The position numbers and the translations under genes are program-made. A model generated the notes under the pieces. The model had not been told where the DNA came from, made no database searches, and saw only the letters and a program-made list of their open reading frames with translations. DNA of 64,000 bases from Hortaea werneckii (taxonomy: Eukaryota; Ascomycota; Dothideomycetes; Mycosphaerellales; Teratosphaeriaceae), in NCBI GenBank assembly GCA_037044905.1, contig JBAOKB010000144.1, positions 2,418,001-2,482,000 on the forward strand, read 5' to 3'. Of this stretch, positions 10,073-20,745 are shown one piece after another (positions within the stretch are counted from its first letter, which is position 1; every line of letters starts with the position of its first letter).

Positions 10073-11031
10073 ATGACTGCCTCACCAAAGAAGACCTGGC
10101 TCATAGCTGGAGCATCGCGTGGTATCGGGCATGAGTTCGTCCGCCAACTGCTCGTACGCGGTGAAAAGGTCTACGCGACTGTGAGAAATCCATCCGCAGA
10201 ACATCAGAGCTCGTTCTGGACCGGACATGAAGGCGTTGATCCTCCGTGCACAGTGTTTAGTTGTGACGTGCTCAACGAGCAGAGTCTTCTCGTAGGCGAA
10301 ACATGTACTTGATAGAATAAGCGTTTTCAATGCTGACAATGGTTTCGAGAATCTTGCTTTAAACATAAAGGCTCAGGGTGCAAGGATTGACCATGTTGTT
10401 ATCAATGCTGGTGTTTTGAAGTATCCAAATGTATGTTGCCATCGACTTGCTCACAGGACGTGCTGACAATAGCCAGCGAGCTAGCGAAGTGTGAGTGCGT
10501 CCCGAGTGACGAGAGATGCAGTGTTCGGCGACTGAGCACAGCGGTAGATCATACGAGGACTTTGCTTTCCATCTGCACTCGAATACTATTGGGCCCATCA
10601 TCTGCGCGCAGAAGCTCCTTAGCTCCGGAATAGGTATTGGTGCCATTACCTTTATCAGCAGTGACTCCGGCTCAGCGCAGCAGTTTCGTAAATTTGAGGA
10701 TGGCTTTGCTGCATATGCTGCATCTAAGGCGGCTTTAAATCAAATGGCTAGGCATTTGGCTGCAGAACTTGAACGGAAGGGCACCAAAACAACGGTTTTA
10801 CTGTTACATCCAGGCGAGGTGATGACTGATATGGCAAAGATCGAGGTGGAATGGGACATGGGAGACCAACTGACGCCGGAAGAGAGTGTGTCTGGTTGTC
10901 TCAAGACGATCGAGAGCAAAAGTCAGATCGATAGTGGCACTTTTTGGACGTGGGAAAATAAGGTGAGTGAGCCTGGCTAGAACGCCCCTCTATTGTTGAA
11001 GCTGATTATCTACCAGCGTTATCCATGGTGA
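10073..11031 (+). CDS. short-chain dehydrogenase/reductase (SDR family)
   Basis: NAD(P)-dependent oxidoreductase of the classical SDR/C-factor-like type. I read exons 10073-10291, 10350-10430, 10477-10490, 10542-10962 and 11017-11031, which join to 249 residues ending RYPW. The dinucleotide-binding motif is GASRGIG (residues 13-19). HVVINAG follows in beta-4, then the catalytic Ser in ITFISSDSG and the YAASK pair (Tyr-x3-Lys). The C-terminal half reads LLLHPGEVMTDM. The tiny 14-base third exon (RASE) is required to keep frame, and it restores the usual sequence before DFAFHLHSNTIG. The first donor (GTAGGC) is atypical, so the exon 1/2 junction is the least certain part. Substrate unknown. The 3' end is only 20 bases from the convergent GNAT gene. 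Confidence 0.85.
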
Positions 11032-11051
11032 GACCATGCGTCCAGTGTCCC

Positions 11052-11828
11052 TCACCTTTCAGGATTGATAGTCTTGGGTCGCCGAATCATGATCGAAGTG
11101 CGGTATCGACCATCGAGCATTTCCATGACTTCCAGAGTCTCGAACCCCAACCGCGGGTAAAGAAATGCTCCTTCAGGCGTGGACTCTAGATAGGCTGGCA
11201 ACCCCTGTGCATCAGCTTGCTCAAGACCTTCTCGTAGGAGAGCTCCCGCTATCCCTTGTCGTTGATAATCCGGGTCTACGCCACAGGCGGCAAGATCTGA
11301 ACGAATGTCAGATTTCGTCTTCACCGTGCAATTGTGACTCTACTTACACCAGAAATTCGAGTCGTCTTTCCAAACCTGCTCCCTTTTTCGATCCAGTTCT
11401 GCCTCCAAGCCTTGCTTTATGCCTGCGTTCATGCAGGCTGGAGGACCGCTCTGGCTTGCCTGTGGGTCAGGCTCGGATTCAGCTTGACCATTGACCAGGC
11501 TGCCGAGACCCTGTTTCTTGGTGAAATGGCCTGGCTTCATCCATCCAACGTAACCGATAATGACATCTGGTTGGTCGACAAGCACTGCCTTGAAACCGAG
11601 ATGTCTTTCATTGCGCATGAAGGCGGCTCTTCTTTGCGTGCGCCAATTGCGCAGCTCCTCAGGTGGTGTCAGGTGTGCCTTTTCTTCTGGGAACATGGCT
11701 TCGTGTAATGTACTTGTACGAAATGCCTTGTTGCCAACTGCGGCAACTTGCTCGGCATCTTCAGGTCCTGCTGGCAGAATCTTATAGATTGGCTTAGCAT
11801 GAGGTTTTGACGCCATGTTCATATGCAT
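11052..11828 (-). CDS. GNAT family N-acetyltransferase
   Basis: Acetyl-CoA-dependent N-acetyltransferase. Two exons, 11828-11348 and 11296-11052, with a GTAAGT donor and CAG acceptor. They join as W-Y-L-A-A-C-G-V to give 241 residues, or 237 if the ATG at 11816 is used. Three nearby in-frame ATGs (11828, 11822, 11816) leave the exact start open. The acetyl-CoA signature (motif A, Q/RxxGxG/A) is VDPDYQRQGIAGALL, near residue 165. The motif B region is LPAYLESTPEGAFLYPRLGF, typical of fungal GNATs that act on small molecules. The N-terminal half (AEQVAAVGNKAF, VIIGYVGWMK) is the usual beta-alpha start of the fold. No targeting signal. Substrate unknown. Confidence 0.88.
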
Positions 11829-13265
11829 GAGAGAATGTGTGTGTATATGGTGGTTGATGAGGTGAAGACTCCTGGCTTTGTGTATCAGATTATATTTACA
11901 AGTTCAACTAAACTGTTCATGTGCCTATCGAGCAGCCGGGTGATACGGCCAACTCTTATAACGGCCTTTTAGATAGGCAGCGAAATTGTTTGAATCCCTT
12001 GGAGATCACATTCACGCCAAGACACGTTCAGCCGCAGAGGCCGCCCACTTATCGTAGGCAGCCAAATACCACAGTTTCGTGATCTTGAAGGTCGCTAGCA
12101 TCTTGACTCGCAGTGATAGCCGCCGCAGCCCAAAACCTGGCAAGGCCATCTCGCACGTTTAAAAGACAGTCATAGTTAGCATGAGCAAACCAATGTCCTG
12201 CCACAAGTGAGTAGGTGGACACGACAGTCGGAGGTAGGCATAGTAGTTTGCTAGTAAGTCACACAAGGCAGTGCTGCCCGTCAGGCGAACTGCGCTGTCG
12301 ATACTGTCTGCCATAGCGAATCGTGCGGGCCGGATGCGATCCCGCGGCCAAAATCGGCATGTAACGATGTATCTACCTTCGCATGCAGACCATCGCAGAC
12401 GGCGTGCAGGCCGTCTTCAGCCTATGCATTAGGCCGGAAGGACCGGCAGCATTTCACACTTGGGCTGGGCAAGCCTCGAACAGCCTACAAAAGTCCCCTC
12501 CTCCACGTCAAGGCAAACTCTGTTGTCGGGAAATACGTCGTTTTGCATGCAATTCACGAAAACGATGGCCGTTTACTTTGCGAAACGCATCTCACAGTAT
12601 CAATGTCTCCCCGTGAATGGTGTGGCGTGACGACTCCCGCATGCTGTCAATCCGTGCGCAGGACTGTCATGCCAGTTAGCTACGCTGCCGCCACCATAAC
12701 GTGGTGGCTTTGTCGCCTGGCCTTGATCGCGTCCGTCTCTCGGCGTGATTGGTGTACCTGAGTATCCTGCAGGCATGCGGCAGCCGATCAATGATCGACT
12801 CTGGACTCGAGAGCAAGCTCCCCAACGGGAGGCTGTGTGTAGTCTTACAGAAGGGCGGTGAAAGTGAAAAGTCGCCCAATACCCTTATTACCGGTAAAGC
12901 GATGCAGGCACGGCCGAATAGCAAAACCGTTCGCGCGGCGGATGGGTGCGCCATTCCCGTCTCGCCGTCAGACTAACTCCATAACGTTTCCAACACCTGC
13001 GTAACTGCACGCGGTCCCACCTCTGACGACCAGGAGCAGAAACTCTGGCCTAATCGTCAGAACCCCAAGAGGCCCACTTGCACACTACTGCGGCCATCCG
13101 TCGTCGTGCTCGTTCGACGAGTCTGCGACCAAGCAATGTGTCTGAACATGTGGAGTTCGATGTCGCATGCTCAATAATACCCCTCCTCTGGTCGTGGAGT
13201 TTACATTTCGCATCCTCTCTGAGCCCGCGTGGTATTGCACTTGTCAATGTAGTCGGGACAACCTC
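11829..13265. other. 1.4-kb divergent intergenic region
   Basis: Separates the GNAT gene (minus) from the 979-residue gene (plus). Only short ORFs, none with protein-like features. No repeat or RNA gene recognised. The ORF of the right-hand gene is open upstream to 13167, so part of 13167-13265 might be coding, but the ATG at 13266 is preferred. Confidence 0.55.
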
Positions 13266-16205
13266 ATGGCTTCCTACTACCCTTACAATCCGTCCGAGTC
13301 ACGGCCTCGGCCGCGTCGTCATGATTCCTATGCCCGCGAGGATGCATATGTGAAGCCCACAGTGGGGTACGACGCTAAGCAAAGAGTCGGTGAAGGCGCT
13401 CGCTTGAATCATCCGGATGCGCAACACGACCGTCGGTACAATCGCCGTAGTTACGATTCAAGATACGACTACCCAGTCTCAACAAATGACACTGGCCTGT
13501 CTGGCAGGTCGCACCGTTCAACGGCGCAGCGACGGCACTCCTGGCCGCCACAGCCGACGGTAGAAGATGAGGCGGCTTCGCTTGCGAAAGAGGCAGGCAC
13601 ACAAAAGGCATTGAAGGACATCGGCAAGGATGAAGTGCGGGAGCGCGGCACCATCGATCAAGAACCTATCTTGCAAGAGATAGCTGAGCATGGCAAGCCA
13701 GCTGAGCGAAAGCCAGTCGGCCCCTCGGAAAAACAAAAGAAGTCAGAATCAACTGGTATACCAACGCCTCCAGCAAGTGATGAGGAAAGGTCACGCCCTG
13801 TGCGTCGTCGCCCGTCCAAGATCGACACTGCCGTAGATGATCGTGTGCCCGACTTCTCCAAACGTACATCTTCGCCGTACGCGTTTACCAAACCTACAAA
13901 GCTCCCAAATGATGTCTCCTCTAGCGATCGATTCTTGTCACCAGATTTCCTCACACCACCTTCCGGCGGTGATCGGCGCCGGCAGGCACGTTTTTCAACC
14001 TCGTCAACACCATCCTCGCCGCGCAGAGACTCTGCTAGGCTGAGCCCAGGTTCCAAAACAGGCGGCGACTATTTCACTGCTGGCTATGGGCCTGTTGAAA
14101 GTGCGATTCTGGATGACGATGGAAACCTCAATGATATGCCGCCCCGTAACAATGCCTACTATCCCGACTCAGCAGGCTATCCAAGCAAAGACAAAGGCGC
14201 AAGCCCAAAGACATCTGTCATTGACTTTGCCACAGCTCCTCCCGCCAATGTTTCCCCTCGCAGGCGACCTCTGGACTCGAGACGAAACACCGATACTGGC
14301 GGCACCTTGCCCACGTTGCCGAAGCTGCGTGCTGATAAGACGAGGCGTGCTTCTCCACTCATGACAGGGAGTGCTCTTAGCGATCTCGCTGACGATTCGG
14401 CAATCTATTCAGCTCCGGGGACGCCGGGCCCGGACATTTTCCCACCAAGATCAAGGGAGTCGAGTTACTTTTCCTCTCGTGGAGTATCGCCTGCTTCTGC
14501 TGTCTCTGCAAGATCATCAGCGTCATATGCAGATCCGTTACCTCAGAATGTCAAGCGATACAGCGCGGAATTGCCGGATCGGATCTCTTCAGACAGCTCT
14601 CCAAAGTCTAGCGGAAGCTCGAGACCGCCTTCGCCCACTCCACGTCCTTCAGGTCACTCGCCACGCCTGCCGAAGACTGATGTTGACTGGAGCGATCTTA
14701 TGGCAGAGAACAAGAAGCGGCGGGAGAAACCAAACCAACCCAACCAGCCTTCTCGCTTAGCAACGTCGATGCGTCAGGAGTCTGTTCCCGACGTACACTC
14801 CTTCCCCGTCCAACAACCTGCTAAAAGAAGTAATTACACGGCCGAGAGTGGGACCGGTATGCCTTCGGGCTATATGGCCTCTGAGCGTGAACGCCTGACT
14901 AGACAAGGTAGACCAACTCTCGACGCACCCTTCCAAGAAGCCAAGACAGTGTCTCGAGCGACCTCCCCCAAACGGGGGAGCGAGGCGCGTACGACGTCTT
15001 TCTCTACCTCGTCCCGTCCCTCTTTGCAGTCACGACACACTATGACTAGCAGCACCCTGCCTGTTGAAGAACGATCTCGTTTTGACAACCGGCAGAAGTC
15101 ATTCAATGCTTCCCCTGAGGTCAAGCGAGAGCTATCCGCACTTCTCAAGAAAGGACTGCCCGAATGCAGACGACCGAATGCAATGGCCGGTTACGATGAC
15201 TGGTACACTGTCATTGGTGCCCCAATGCTCTCGTTCTGCCCTGACTGCGTTGATTCCGTCTTTGAGCGGACGATCTATCGGCCCTCCATCAGACGCATGC
15301 CGCAGCTTAACTACAGCACAAAGATTCGATGTGCCCTAGGTGCTTCGGCATGGATCAGGTTGGCTTGGCTGCTTACCTTGCAGCAGAAGCGTGGCGACTT
15401 AACGCTCCTCAAGGATATAGCTGACGTGGAAGAGACCAGCGACCCATGTCCGGCCGGTCGCGAAGCAGAGCGCTCCTGGTACGGCTTACGAGATAACGAA
15501 GGCTTTTTCGCTCGGGACTTCTACGTCTGCTACAGTGATGTGCGCAAGATTGAACGACTGCTTCCAACCCTCTCGGGCTTCTTTGTCAGACTCCCGCAAA
15601 GATTCTCGTACGAAAAACATGTCTGTGCCATGCGATCGGATAGCAATCGGTTCTCTGCCTATCTCGACGCCTTGATAAATACCCACGAGAAGTCGCTTGC
15701 CTCCCGCAAGCTTGCAGATCCGATGCCTTTTCTTGACTTGGTCGAGCGTAAGACACGCCTTCGCGAGTGCCAGAAAGATACTCTACTTTCGGGTGGCCTC
15801 TGGCACTACCATCCCAAGCTCCCAGCCCTCACTATCTGCGAGGAATGCTTCGATGCTGTCGTGGAGCCGGAGGCGAAGCGAGGCTCGGATATCGCCTTGC
15901 GCTTCTACAAAGCTGTCCAGCCTGTCTACGGCGAGGGCATGGGCTGTTCTTGCCAGCTGTACTCGCCACGCATGCGGAAGGTCTTCAGGCGGGCAGTGGA
16001 TGAAAGGGATTTCGGGTATCTGGCACGAAAGGCTGGCGAGAGGAGAGAGGCGGAGGTCAGGTTGCAAGAGCGATACAAAGACGTTATGAAGCGGGCGAGA
16101 AGGCTCAGTGCGCAGGGCGGGAGTGGCAGTGAGGCGGATGAGGAGAGGAGGCTTCAGAGGGAGTTGGTGAGGATTACCGAAGAGTGGCAGAATAAGTGGG
16201 AGTGA
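13266..16205 (+). CDS. conserved-type fungal protein, disordered N-terminus with C-terminal Cys-rich domain
   Basis: Uninterrupted ORF of 979 residues starting MASYYPYNPSESRPRPRRH. Residues 1 to about 610 are low-complexity, rich in Ser, Pro, Arg and Asp, with many SP/TP and RRxS sites, and so likely phosphorylated and disordered. From about residue 618 an ordered domain appears. It holds paired cysteines (CPDC in SFCPDCVDSVFERTIY, CEEC in TICEECFDAVV, CSC in GMGCSCQLYSP), the block GYDDWYTVIG, and a tryptophan-rich helix (ASAWIRLAWLLTLQQ). The spacing suggests one or two zinc-binding sites. A basic/acidic coiled helix closes the protein. I recall similar unnamed proteins in filamentous fungi, but no studied function. 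No membrane segment is evident. An upstream extension to 13167 is possible. Confidence 0.8.
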   Translation: MASYYPYNPSESRPRPRRHDSYAREDAYVKPTVGYDAKQRVGEGARLNHPDAQHDRRYNRRSYDSRYDYPVSTNDTGLSGRSHRSTAQRRHSWPPQPTVEDEAASLAKEAGTQKALKDIGKDEVRERGTIDQEPILQEIAEHGKPAERKPVGPSEKQKKSESTGIPTPPASDEERSRPVRRRPSKIDTAVDDRVPDFSKRTSSPYAFTKPTKLPNDVSSSDRFLSPDFLTPPSGGDRRRQARFSTSSTPSSPRRDSARLSPGSKTGGDYFTAGYGPVESAILDDDGNLNDMPPRNNAYYPDSAGYPSKDKGASPKTSVIDFATAPPANVSPRRRPLDSRRNTDTGGTLPTLPKLRADKTRRASPLMTGSALSDLADDSAIYSAPGTPGPDIFPPRSRESSYFSSRGVSPASAVSARSSASYADPLPQNVKRYSAELPDRISSDSSPKSSGSSRPPSPTPRPSGHSPRLPKTDVDWSDLMAENKKRREKPNQPNQPSRLATSMRQESVPDVHSFPVQQPAKRSNYTAESGTGMPSGYMASERERLTRQGRPTLDAPFQEAKTVSRATSPKRGSEARTTSFSTSSRPSLQSRHTMTSSTLPVEERSRFDNRQKSFNASPEVKRELSALLKKGLPECRRPNAMAGYDDWYTVIGAPMLSFCPDCVDSVFERTIYRPSIRRMPQLNYSTKIRCALGASAWIRLAWLLTLQQKRGDLTLLKDIADVEETSDPCPAGREAERSWYGLRDNEGFFARDFYVCYSDVRKIERLLPTLSGFFVRLPQRFSYEKHVCAMRSDSNRFSAYLDALINTHEKSLASRKLADPMPFLDLVERKTRLRECQKDTLLSGGLWHYHPKLPALTICEECFDAVVEPEAKRGSDIALRFYKAVQPVYGEGMGCSCQLYSPRMRKVFRRAVDERDFGYLARKAGERREAEVRLQERYKDVMKRARRLSAQGGSGSEADEERRLQRELVRITEEWQNKWE

Positions 16206-16900
16206 TACGATTGCAACTTGGAATGTGCCACGACTATGATACGAGACAGGAAACAATGAGTTACGAAAAAGGGAACCCCGGGAGATTGATATAAAAGCTA
16301 TAGACTGGTTGGTTGGGCCTATGATACCCATTTGAGCCTCTAGACAAAGGAACAGGATAATTCGAGTGGGCTAGGTTTTATGAGAGATCAATACGAAGAT
16401 CATTTTTTGAGCATCCTACAATGCACTTTACACTCTCAAAAATAGTGCGCATCCTTGTGAGCATAGAGGTATGATCTGCTTGGGTAGATCCTCTTTACAT
16501 AAGATTTGGTAGATCATCCAGGAATCCTTGGAGATGTTAGGGGTGTACGTCATGTGCAGCAATTCACCGCCTGCCTAAACAGGTATCTTGTTTATGTGCG
16601 AGCGGGCTTGCTAGCGTTTGGCGAACACCCTCCATATGAGTGAGGCATCAACGACACCTTTGACAACATCTACATTCTCAACGCTTGCGTCGCTTTAAGA
16701 TCGAAGGTAGGTCTTTGCTGTGTTTCTGAAGTACACGCAACCTTCCGCCTGCACCCAGAGCTTCAATACGCCCGCCCCGCCTCAAACGCTCCCTCCGTAC
16801 ATCTCCGGGCTAACACGGTGGAATGTAGCAATCTCCTCCCTACACACACCCTGCGACCCTTGTCAGCCTCATATACACTCGCGCTACGGAGTTGGTCACC
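16206..16900. other. intergenic upstream of MOB1
   Basis: 3' flank of the 979-residue gene and presumed promoter/5' UTR of MOB1. C-rich pyrimidine stretches at about 16760-16860 are usual for 5' leaders in this genome. No separate gene supported. Confidence 0.55.
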
Positions 16901-18072
16901 ATGACCTCCTTCATCCAGACAATGTTCGTACACAACTCTCCCCCACAGCCTTACAGCCAGTCCCCCAAGCCCCTGCCAGCCTTGCACACCAACGTCCTCG
17001 CCGAATCTGAGTCCTGCCTACATCTACCCCATCCGCCCGAGATTCCCGCGAACGTGCACCAGAGCCCCCTGCAGAGACACATTCAGAGTGTCTTCCACGG
17101 CGGCTCCAACCCCCCCTCGCCTACCAACCATGAGAAAGCATACGCACCCCACTTCGCCACGCCGAGTGCTGCCACAGATGAGCAGTACCGTATCCACGAG
17201 ATCCATCGTCCCGGGGGGCTGCTACACCGGGGGCTGCCGCAGGGCTGGCTGCAGAACTTAGGCCAGAAGAGCGACCTATTAACGCGGACTCACAGTAACG
17301 CGCGTAATCGCAACCAAGCCTCCTTCCAACCCCAGAAGCGTGCCAAGGGCACCAATAGCTGGCAACTAAAGCAGTTCGCCGAAGCCACGCTGGGTAGTGG
17401 TAGTCTGAGGAAAGTGGTTCAGTTGCCCGAAGGCGAAGATCGAGATGAGTGGCTTGCGGTGAATAGTAAGGAGCCTACCCTTCCCATGCCCATGCCCATC
17501 CCCTTTCCCTACCCAGACCCTTCTCCAACCGGGAAAAGGGGAATTTGGCAAGGGGAAACCTTTCTAACCAAGAGCTCCAATCCACAGTCGTCGACTTCTA
17601 CAACCAAATCAACCTCCTCTACGGCGCCATCACGGAATTCTGCTCGCCGACCACCTGCCCCGAAATGAAAGCCACGGACGAATTCGAATACCTCTGGCAC
17701 GACCCACCCCAATACCCCAAACCCACCCGGCTGCCCGCCCCAACCTACATCGCCAACCTGCTGACCTGGACCTCGAACCACCTCTCCAACCCTTCCGTCT
17801 TCCCCACCCAGCCAGGCGTCCCCTTCCCAGAGAACTTCGAGAAGACCGTCCGCACAATCTTCAAGAGACTGTATCGCATCTATGCGCATATCTACTGTCA
17901 TCATTACGGGGTGGTCAGGGGTTTGGGATTGGAAGCCCATTTGAATACCGGGTTTAAGCACTACGTGTTGTTTGTGGAGGAGTTTGGGCTGGCGGATGAG
18001 AAGGGCGCGAGGAAGGGCGAGTGGTTTGGGCCTTTGGGGGAGTTGGTCGAGAGTATGTTGAGGAGTGAGTAA
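16901..18072 (+). CDS. MOB1: MOB kinase activator, Mob1/phocein family
   Basis: Mob1 binds and activates NDR/LATS-type kinases (Dbf2/Sid2) in the mitotic exit/septation network. Best model: exons 16901-16923, 17296-17465 and 17588-18072, giving 225 residues, the usual family size. The N-terminus then reads [18 protein letters not shown], followed by [33 protein letters not shown] and [18 protein letters not shown]. Zinc ligands are Cys in CSPTTCP and His in HIYCHHY. The 372-base first intron (16924-17295, donor GTTCGT) contains no stop in frame. An unspliced model would insert 124 residues with Pro/His-rich, non-Mob sequence, giving 349 residues. I prefer the spliced form because it matches the family N-terminus. 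The second intron (GTAAGG...CAG) is firm. Confidence 0.9.
16924..17295 (+). other. stop-free 372-base intron of MOB1
   Basis: Bounded by GTTCGT and CACAG. The length is a multiple of three and no stop occurs in frame. Splicing restores the conserved Mob1 N-terminus, and retention would give a 124-residue insert. Confidence 0.65.
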
Positions 18073-19015
18073 GTGGGGTTGGGTTGTTTTCAGCTTATTT
18101 GGGGTCGGGACGAATGGTTGATGGGGTGGTGATGGGTTATGGTGGGGTGGGTGGGGGAGTGGTGCATTTTCCATGGCGTTCTTTTTGGGGGCTGCGAGGG
18201 TTAATGACACGTACGCGGTTCGGGATGGTTGGGTTGAAATGTTATATCATGAGGCAAAGGGGCTGGCTGGGGATCTGCTGGTCGTGAGGCCATTGGGCGT
18301 TTTCTGTTTTCTTTCTGGTTTCCTTTTCTTTTGTTTTGCTTCAACACGTTACCTCGTCGGTTCTGCTTAAGTGGACGTTTAGTCGGTTGTAGCTCAGATA
18401 GCGGCTGAAATTTAGAACTGCTGATGCCAAATTGAGTTCTCTCACTCTCGTTTCGTTCTGGCTTACTCAACTTGTATCCCTTACCTTCTTTCCTCTTTCC
18501 TCTTTTACTATGTTCTTCTTGCTTATCTCCCCTCCCCCCAACCCCCCTCTCTCTTCTGTTTCACTTCCACTTCCCACTTCCTTCCCAACTTCGCCCGAGA
18601 ACCTTTGCCCTCTATTTCGGCTCTTTTCGCCCTCTCTCCCCCTATCCCTGCTTCAATCGATCTTCTTGACCGAGCTGGACGAATGTGGAGACAGGGAATG
18701 CAAAGGCTCTACTGGGATTCTCTTTCTGGTTGATTTATGGCCAATTGTTTCCCACCTAGGGAAGAAAAAAAAAAGATAATGTAGAAACGAAATCAAGAAG
18801 AAACGACAAAAAGAGAAGGAAGAGAGAAGCAAGGGATGGCGATCGAAGGAGGATTTTGGAAGGGGTTGTCTCCTCTGCTCCTACGGCTAGAAAATCATAA
18901 ATTCTAAACAACCCATCGCAGTTGATAGAGTTAACCCAACGATAGTACCCCAATCATTTCCAACCAAACCCTCTCTCCCCTCTTTCCCCCCCTTCCCATC
19001 CTCCCCAACATCCTT
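18073..19015. other. intergenic between convergent MOB1 and trpE
   Basis: 3' flanks of convergent genes. Strand-asymmetric: G/T-rich at 18075-18250, then long C/T-rich runs at about 18480-18660 on the plus strand, and A-rich around 18765-18830. ORFs over the pyrimidine-rich part are low-complexity and not supported. Confidence 0.55.
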
Positions 19016-20745
19016 CTAACCCCCCGCAACATCCACCCTCTCCTTCCTAACCGCATCAGTCCCCTGCACCCCACCCCCCAAAACCTCCTCATCCACCAAC
19101 CCCCCTTGCTGCTGTTCCTCCCAATGCAACCGTTCCGCCTGCTCAATACACCGCATATTCGCAGCGGCCTTATTCATCGTCTCCTCGTACTCCTCCCCTT
19201 CATCCGAATCGAAAACAATCCCACCCCCAGCCTGCAAATACGCGACCCCATCTTTCACCACCATCGTCCGCAGCGCAATACACGTATCCATCGCGCCCTC
19301 CTCCTGCTTCCCACTCGAGGGGTCTACGACATCGTACCCGAAATAACCGACCGCGCCGGCGTAGACACCGCGTTTCTCCCGCTCGAGCGCGGCGATGAGT
19401 TCCATCGCTTTGACTTTGGGCGCGCCGGAGACGGTGCCGGCCGGGAAAATGGACCGGAAAGCGTCGAACCGGGTTTGCGTCGGGCGCAGGATGCCGGAGA
19501 CTTCGGAGACGAGGTGTTGGACGTGCGAGAATTTCTGGACGAGCATGAGTTTGTCTACGCGGGTGGTTAGCGGGTCGCACACCCGGTTGATGTCGTTCCG
19601 GGCTAGGTCCACGAGCATCACGTGCTCGGCGCGGTCTTTGAGGCTGGCGCGCAGGGAGTCGGCGAGGGCGACGTCTTGGTCCGGGGTGGTGCCGCGTTTC
19701 ACCGTGCCGGCGATGGGGTGGGTGATGATGCGCCCCGTTTGGGCGTCGGCTTTGGCGAGGAGTTCCGGGCTTGCGCCGATGATTTGGAAGTCCGAGCAGT
19801 GGATGTAGAAGAGGTAGGGGGAGGGGTTGACGGTGCGCAGGTGGCGGTAGATGTTGAAGGGGTGCAGGCTGGTGGGCCGCGCGATGCGTTGCGAGGGGAC
19901 CGCTTGGATGATGTCGCCTGTGACGATGTGCTCTTTTAGTTTGGTCACGTGGGCTTCGTAGCCCGCGCGGCCGACGTTCGAGGTGTATTCCTGTTCCAGC
20001 TTGACGGGGCCTTGCTCCGGCAGCTTCATCTCGCCGTTCTTGAGGATCTTGAGTGTGTCTGCGATCGTCTTCTTGCATGCTGCGTAGGCCTCGTCGACCG
20101 CTGTCTGCGGGGCGTCTTTCCCGGGGACGTGGAGGTATGTTATCACCATCACCTTCTGGAAGAAATGATCCACCGCTACGACCGTGTCGAATAGCATGAA
20201 TAGCGACTCCGGTACGCCCAGCACATCCTTCATGTCGTCCCTGTGTGTTCGCGGCTCAAAGTACTTGACACAGTCATAGCCTACATATCCGATGGCACCG
20301 CCCGTCATGGGCGGGAGACGCAGACTGGGGATATGAGCGACGCGGTACTGCGACAGGTGCGAGGCGAGACGTGGGAGGGGTCTGCTTCCAGTCCATGGTT
20401 AGGACCGGAAGCGAGGGTGGTCCGCGGATCGGCGCCGACGAAGGAATAGCGGCCGATGGTCTCGGTGGTGGCGGCGGACTCGAACAGGAAGGACAGGTTG
20501 GTCTTGGCATGGGCGGCGATCTTGAGGTAGATGGAGGAGGGGGTCAGGAACTCGGAGGAGATGGAGGCGCAGAGGGGGACGAGGTTGGGTGGGTTGGGCA
20601 GGGCATTGCCATCTTGTATGATTTGTTTGACCTGGTCCAGCGAGGGTTGGACTGCGATCTATATTCGGTCCTGCATCAGCTGCTGCTGCTTGTGTTGTTG
20701 TCGAGGGATAATTGAAATGAGATAAAATCGTACATTGGCAGCCAT
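19016..20745 (-). CDS. trpE: anthranilate synthase component I, with a single-base frameshift
   Basis: Converts chorismate plus ammonia (from the glutaminase partner) to anthranilate, the first step of tryptophan synthesis. Exon 1 is 20745-20734 (MAAN) and exon 2 is 20658-19016. The N-terminal domain reads SLDQVKQIIQDGN, TIGRYSFVGADPR and GPNHGLEADP. The catalytic domain has PSPYLFYI, GASPELL, PIAGTVKRGTTPDQD, DLARNDI and FPAGTVSGAPKVKAMELI. The two parts are in different frames: after the Asp-Pro at about 20380 one base is missing in the run GACCCCTCCC (plus strand GGGG at 20377-20380). Adding one base makes the coding length exactly divisible by three (551 residues), and no intron signal explains it. 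A sequencing/assembly deletion is likelier than a real null allele. The start is divergent from the coiled-coil gene. Confidence 0.92.

Noticed and set aside
16901..17668. Unspliced long N-terminus for MOB1
   Set aside because: The 124 extra residues are Pro/His-rich and unlike Mob1. Splicing gives the expected N-terminus and family length.
18380..18440. tRNA-like stretch (GTTGTAGCTCAGATAGCGG)
   Set aside because: Resembles a D-arm, but no T-arm (GGTTCRANYCC) or acceptor stem pairing follows.
19200..20078. 292-codon minus-strand ORF rich in His, Arg and Pro
   Set aside because: Shadow of trpE in another frame, caused by GC-rich codons.
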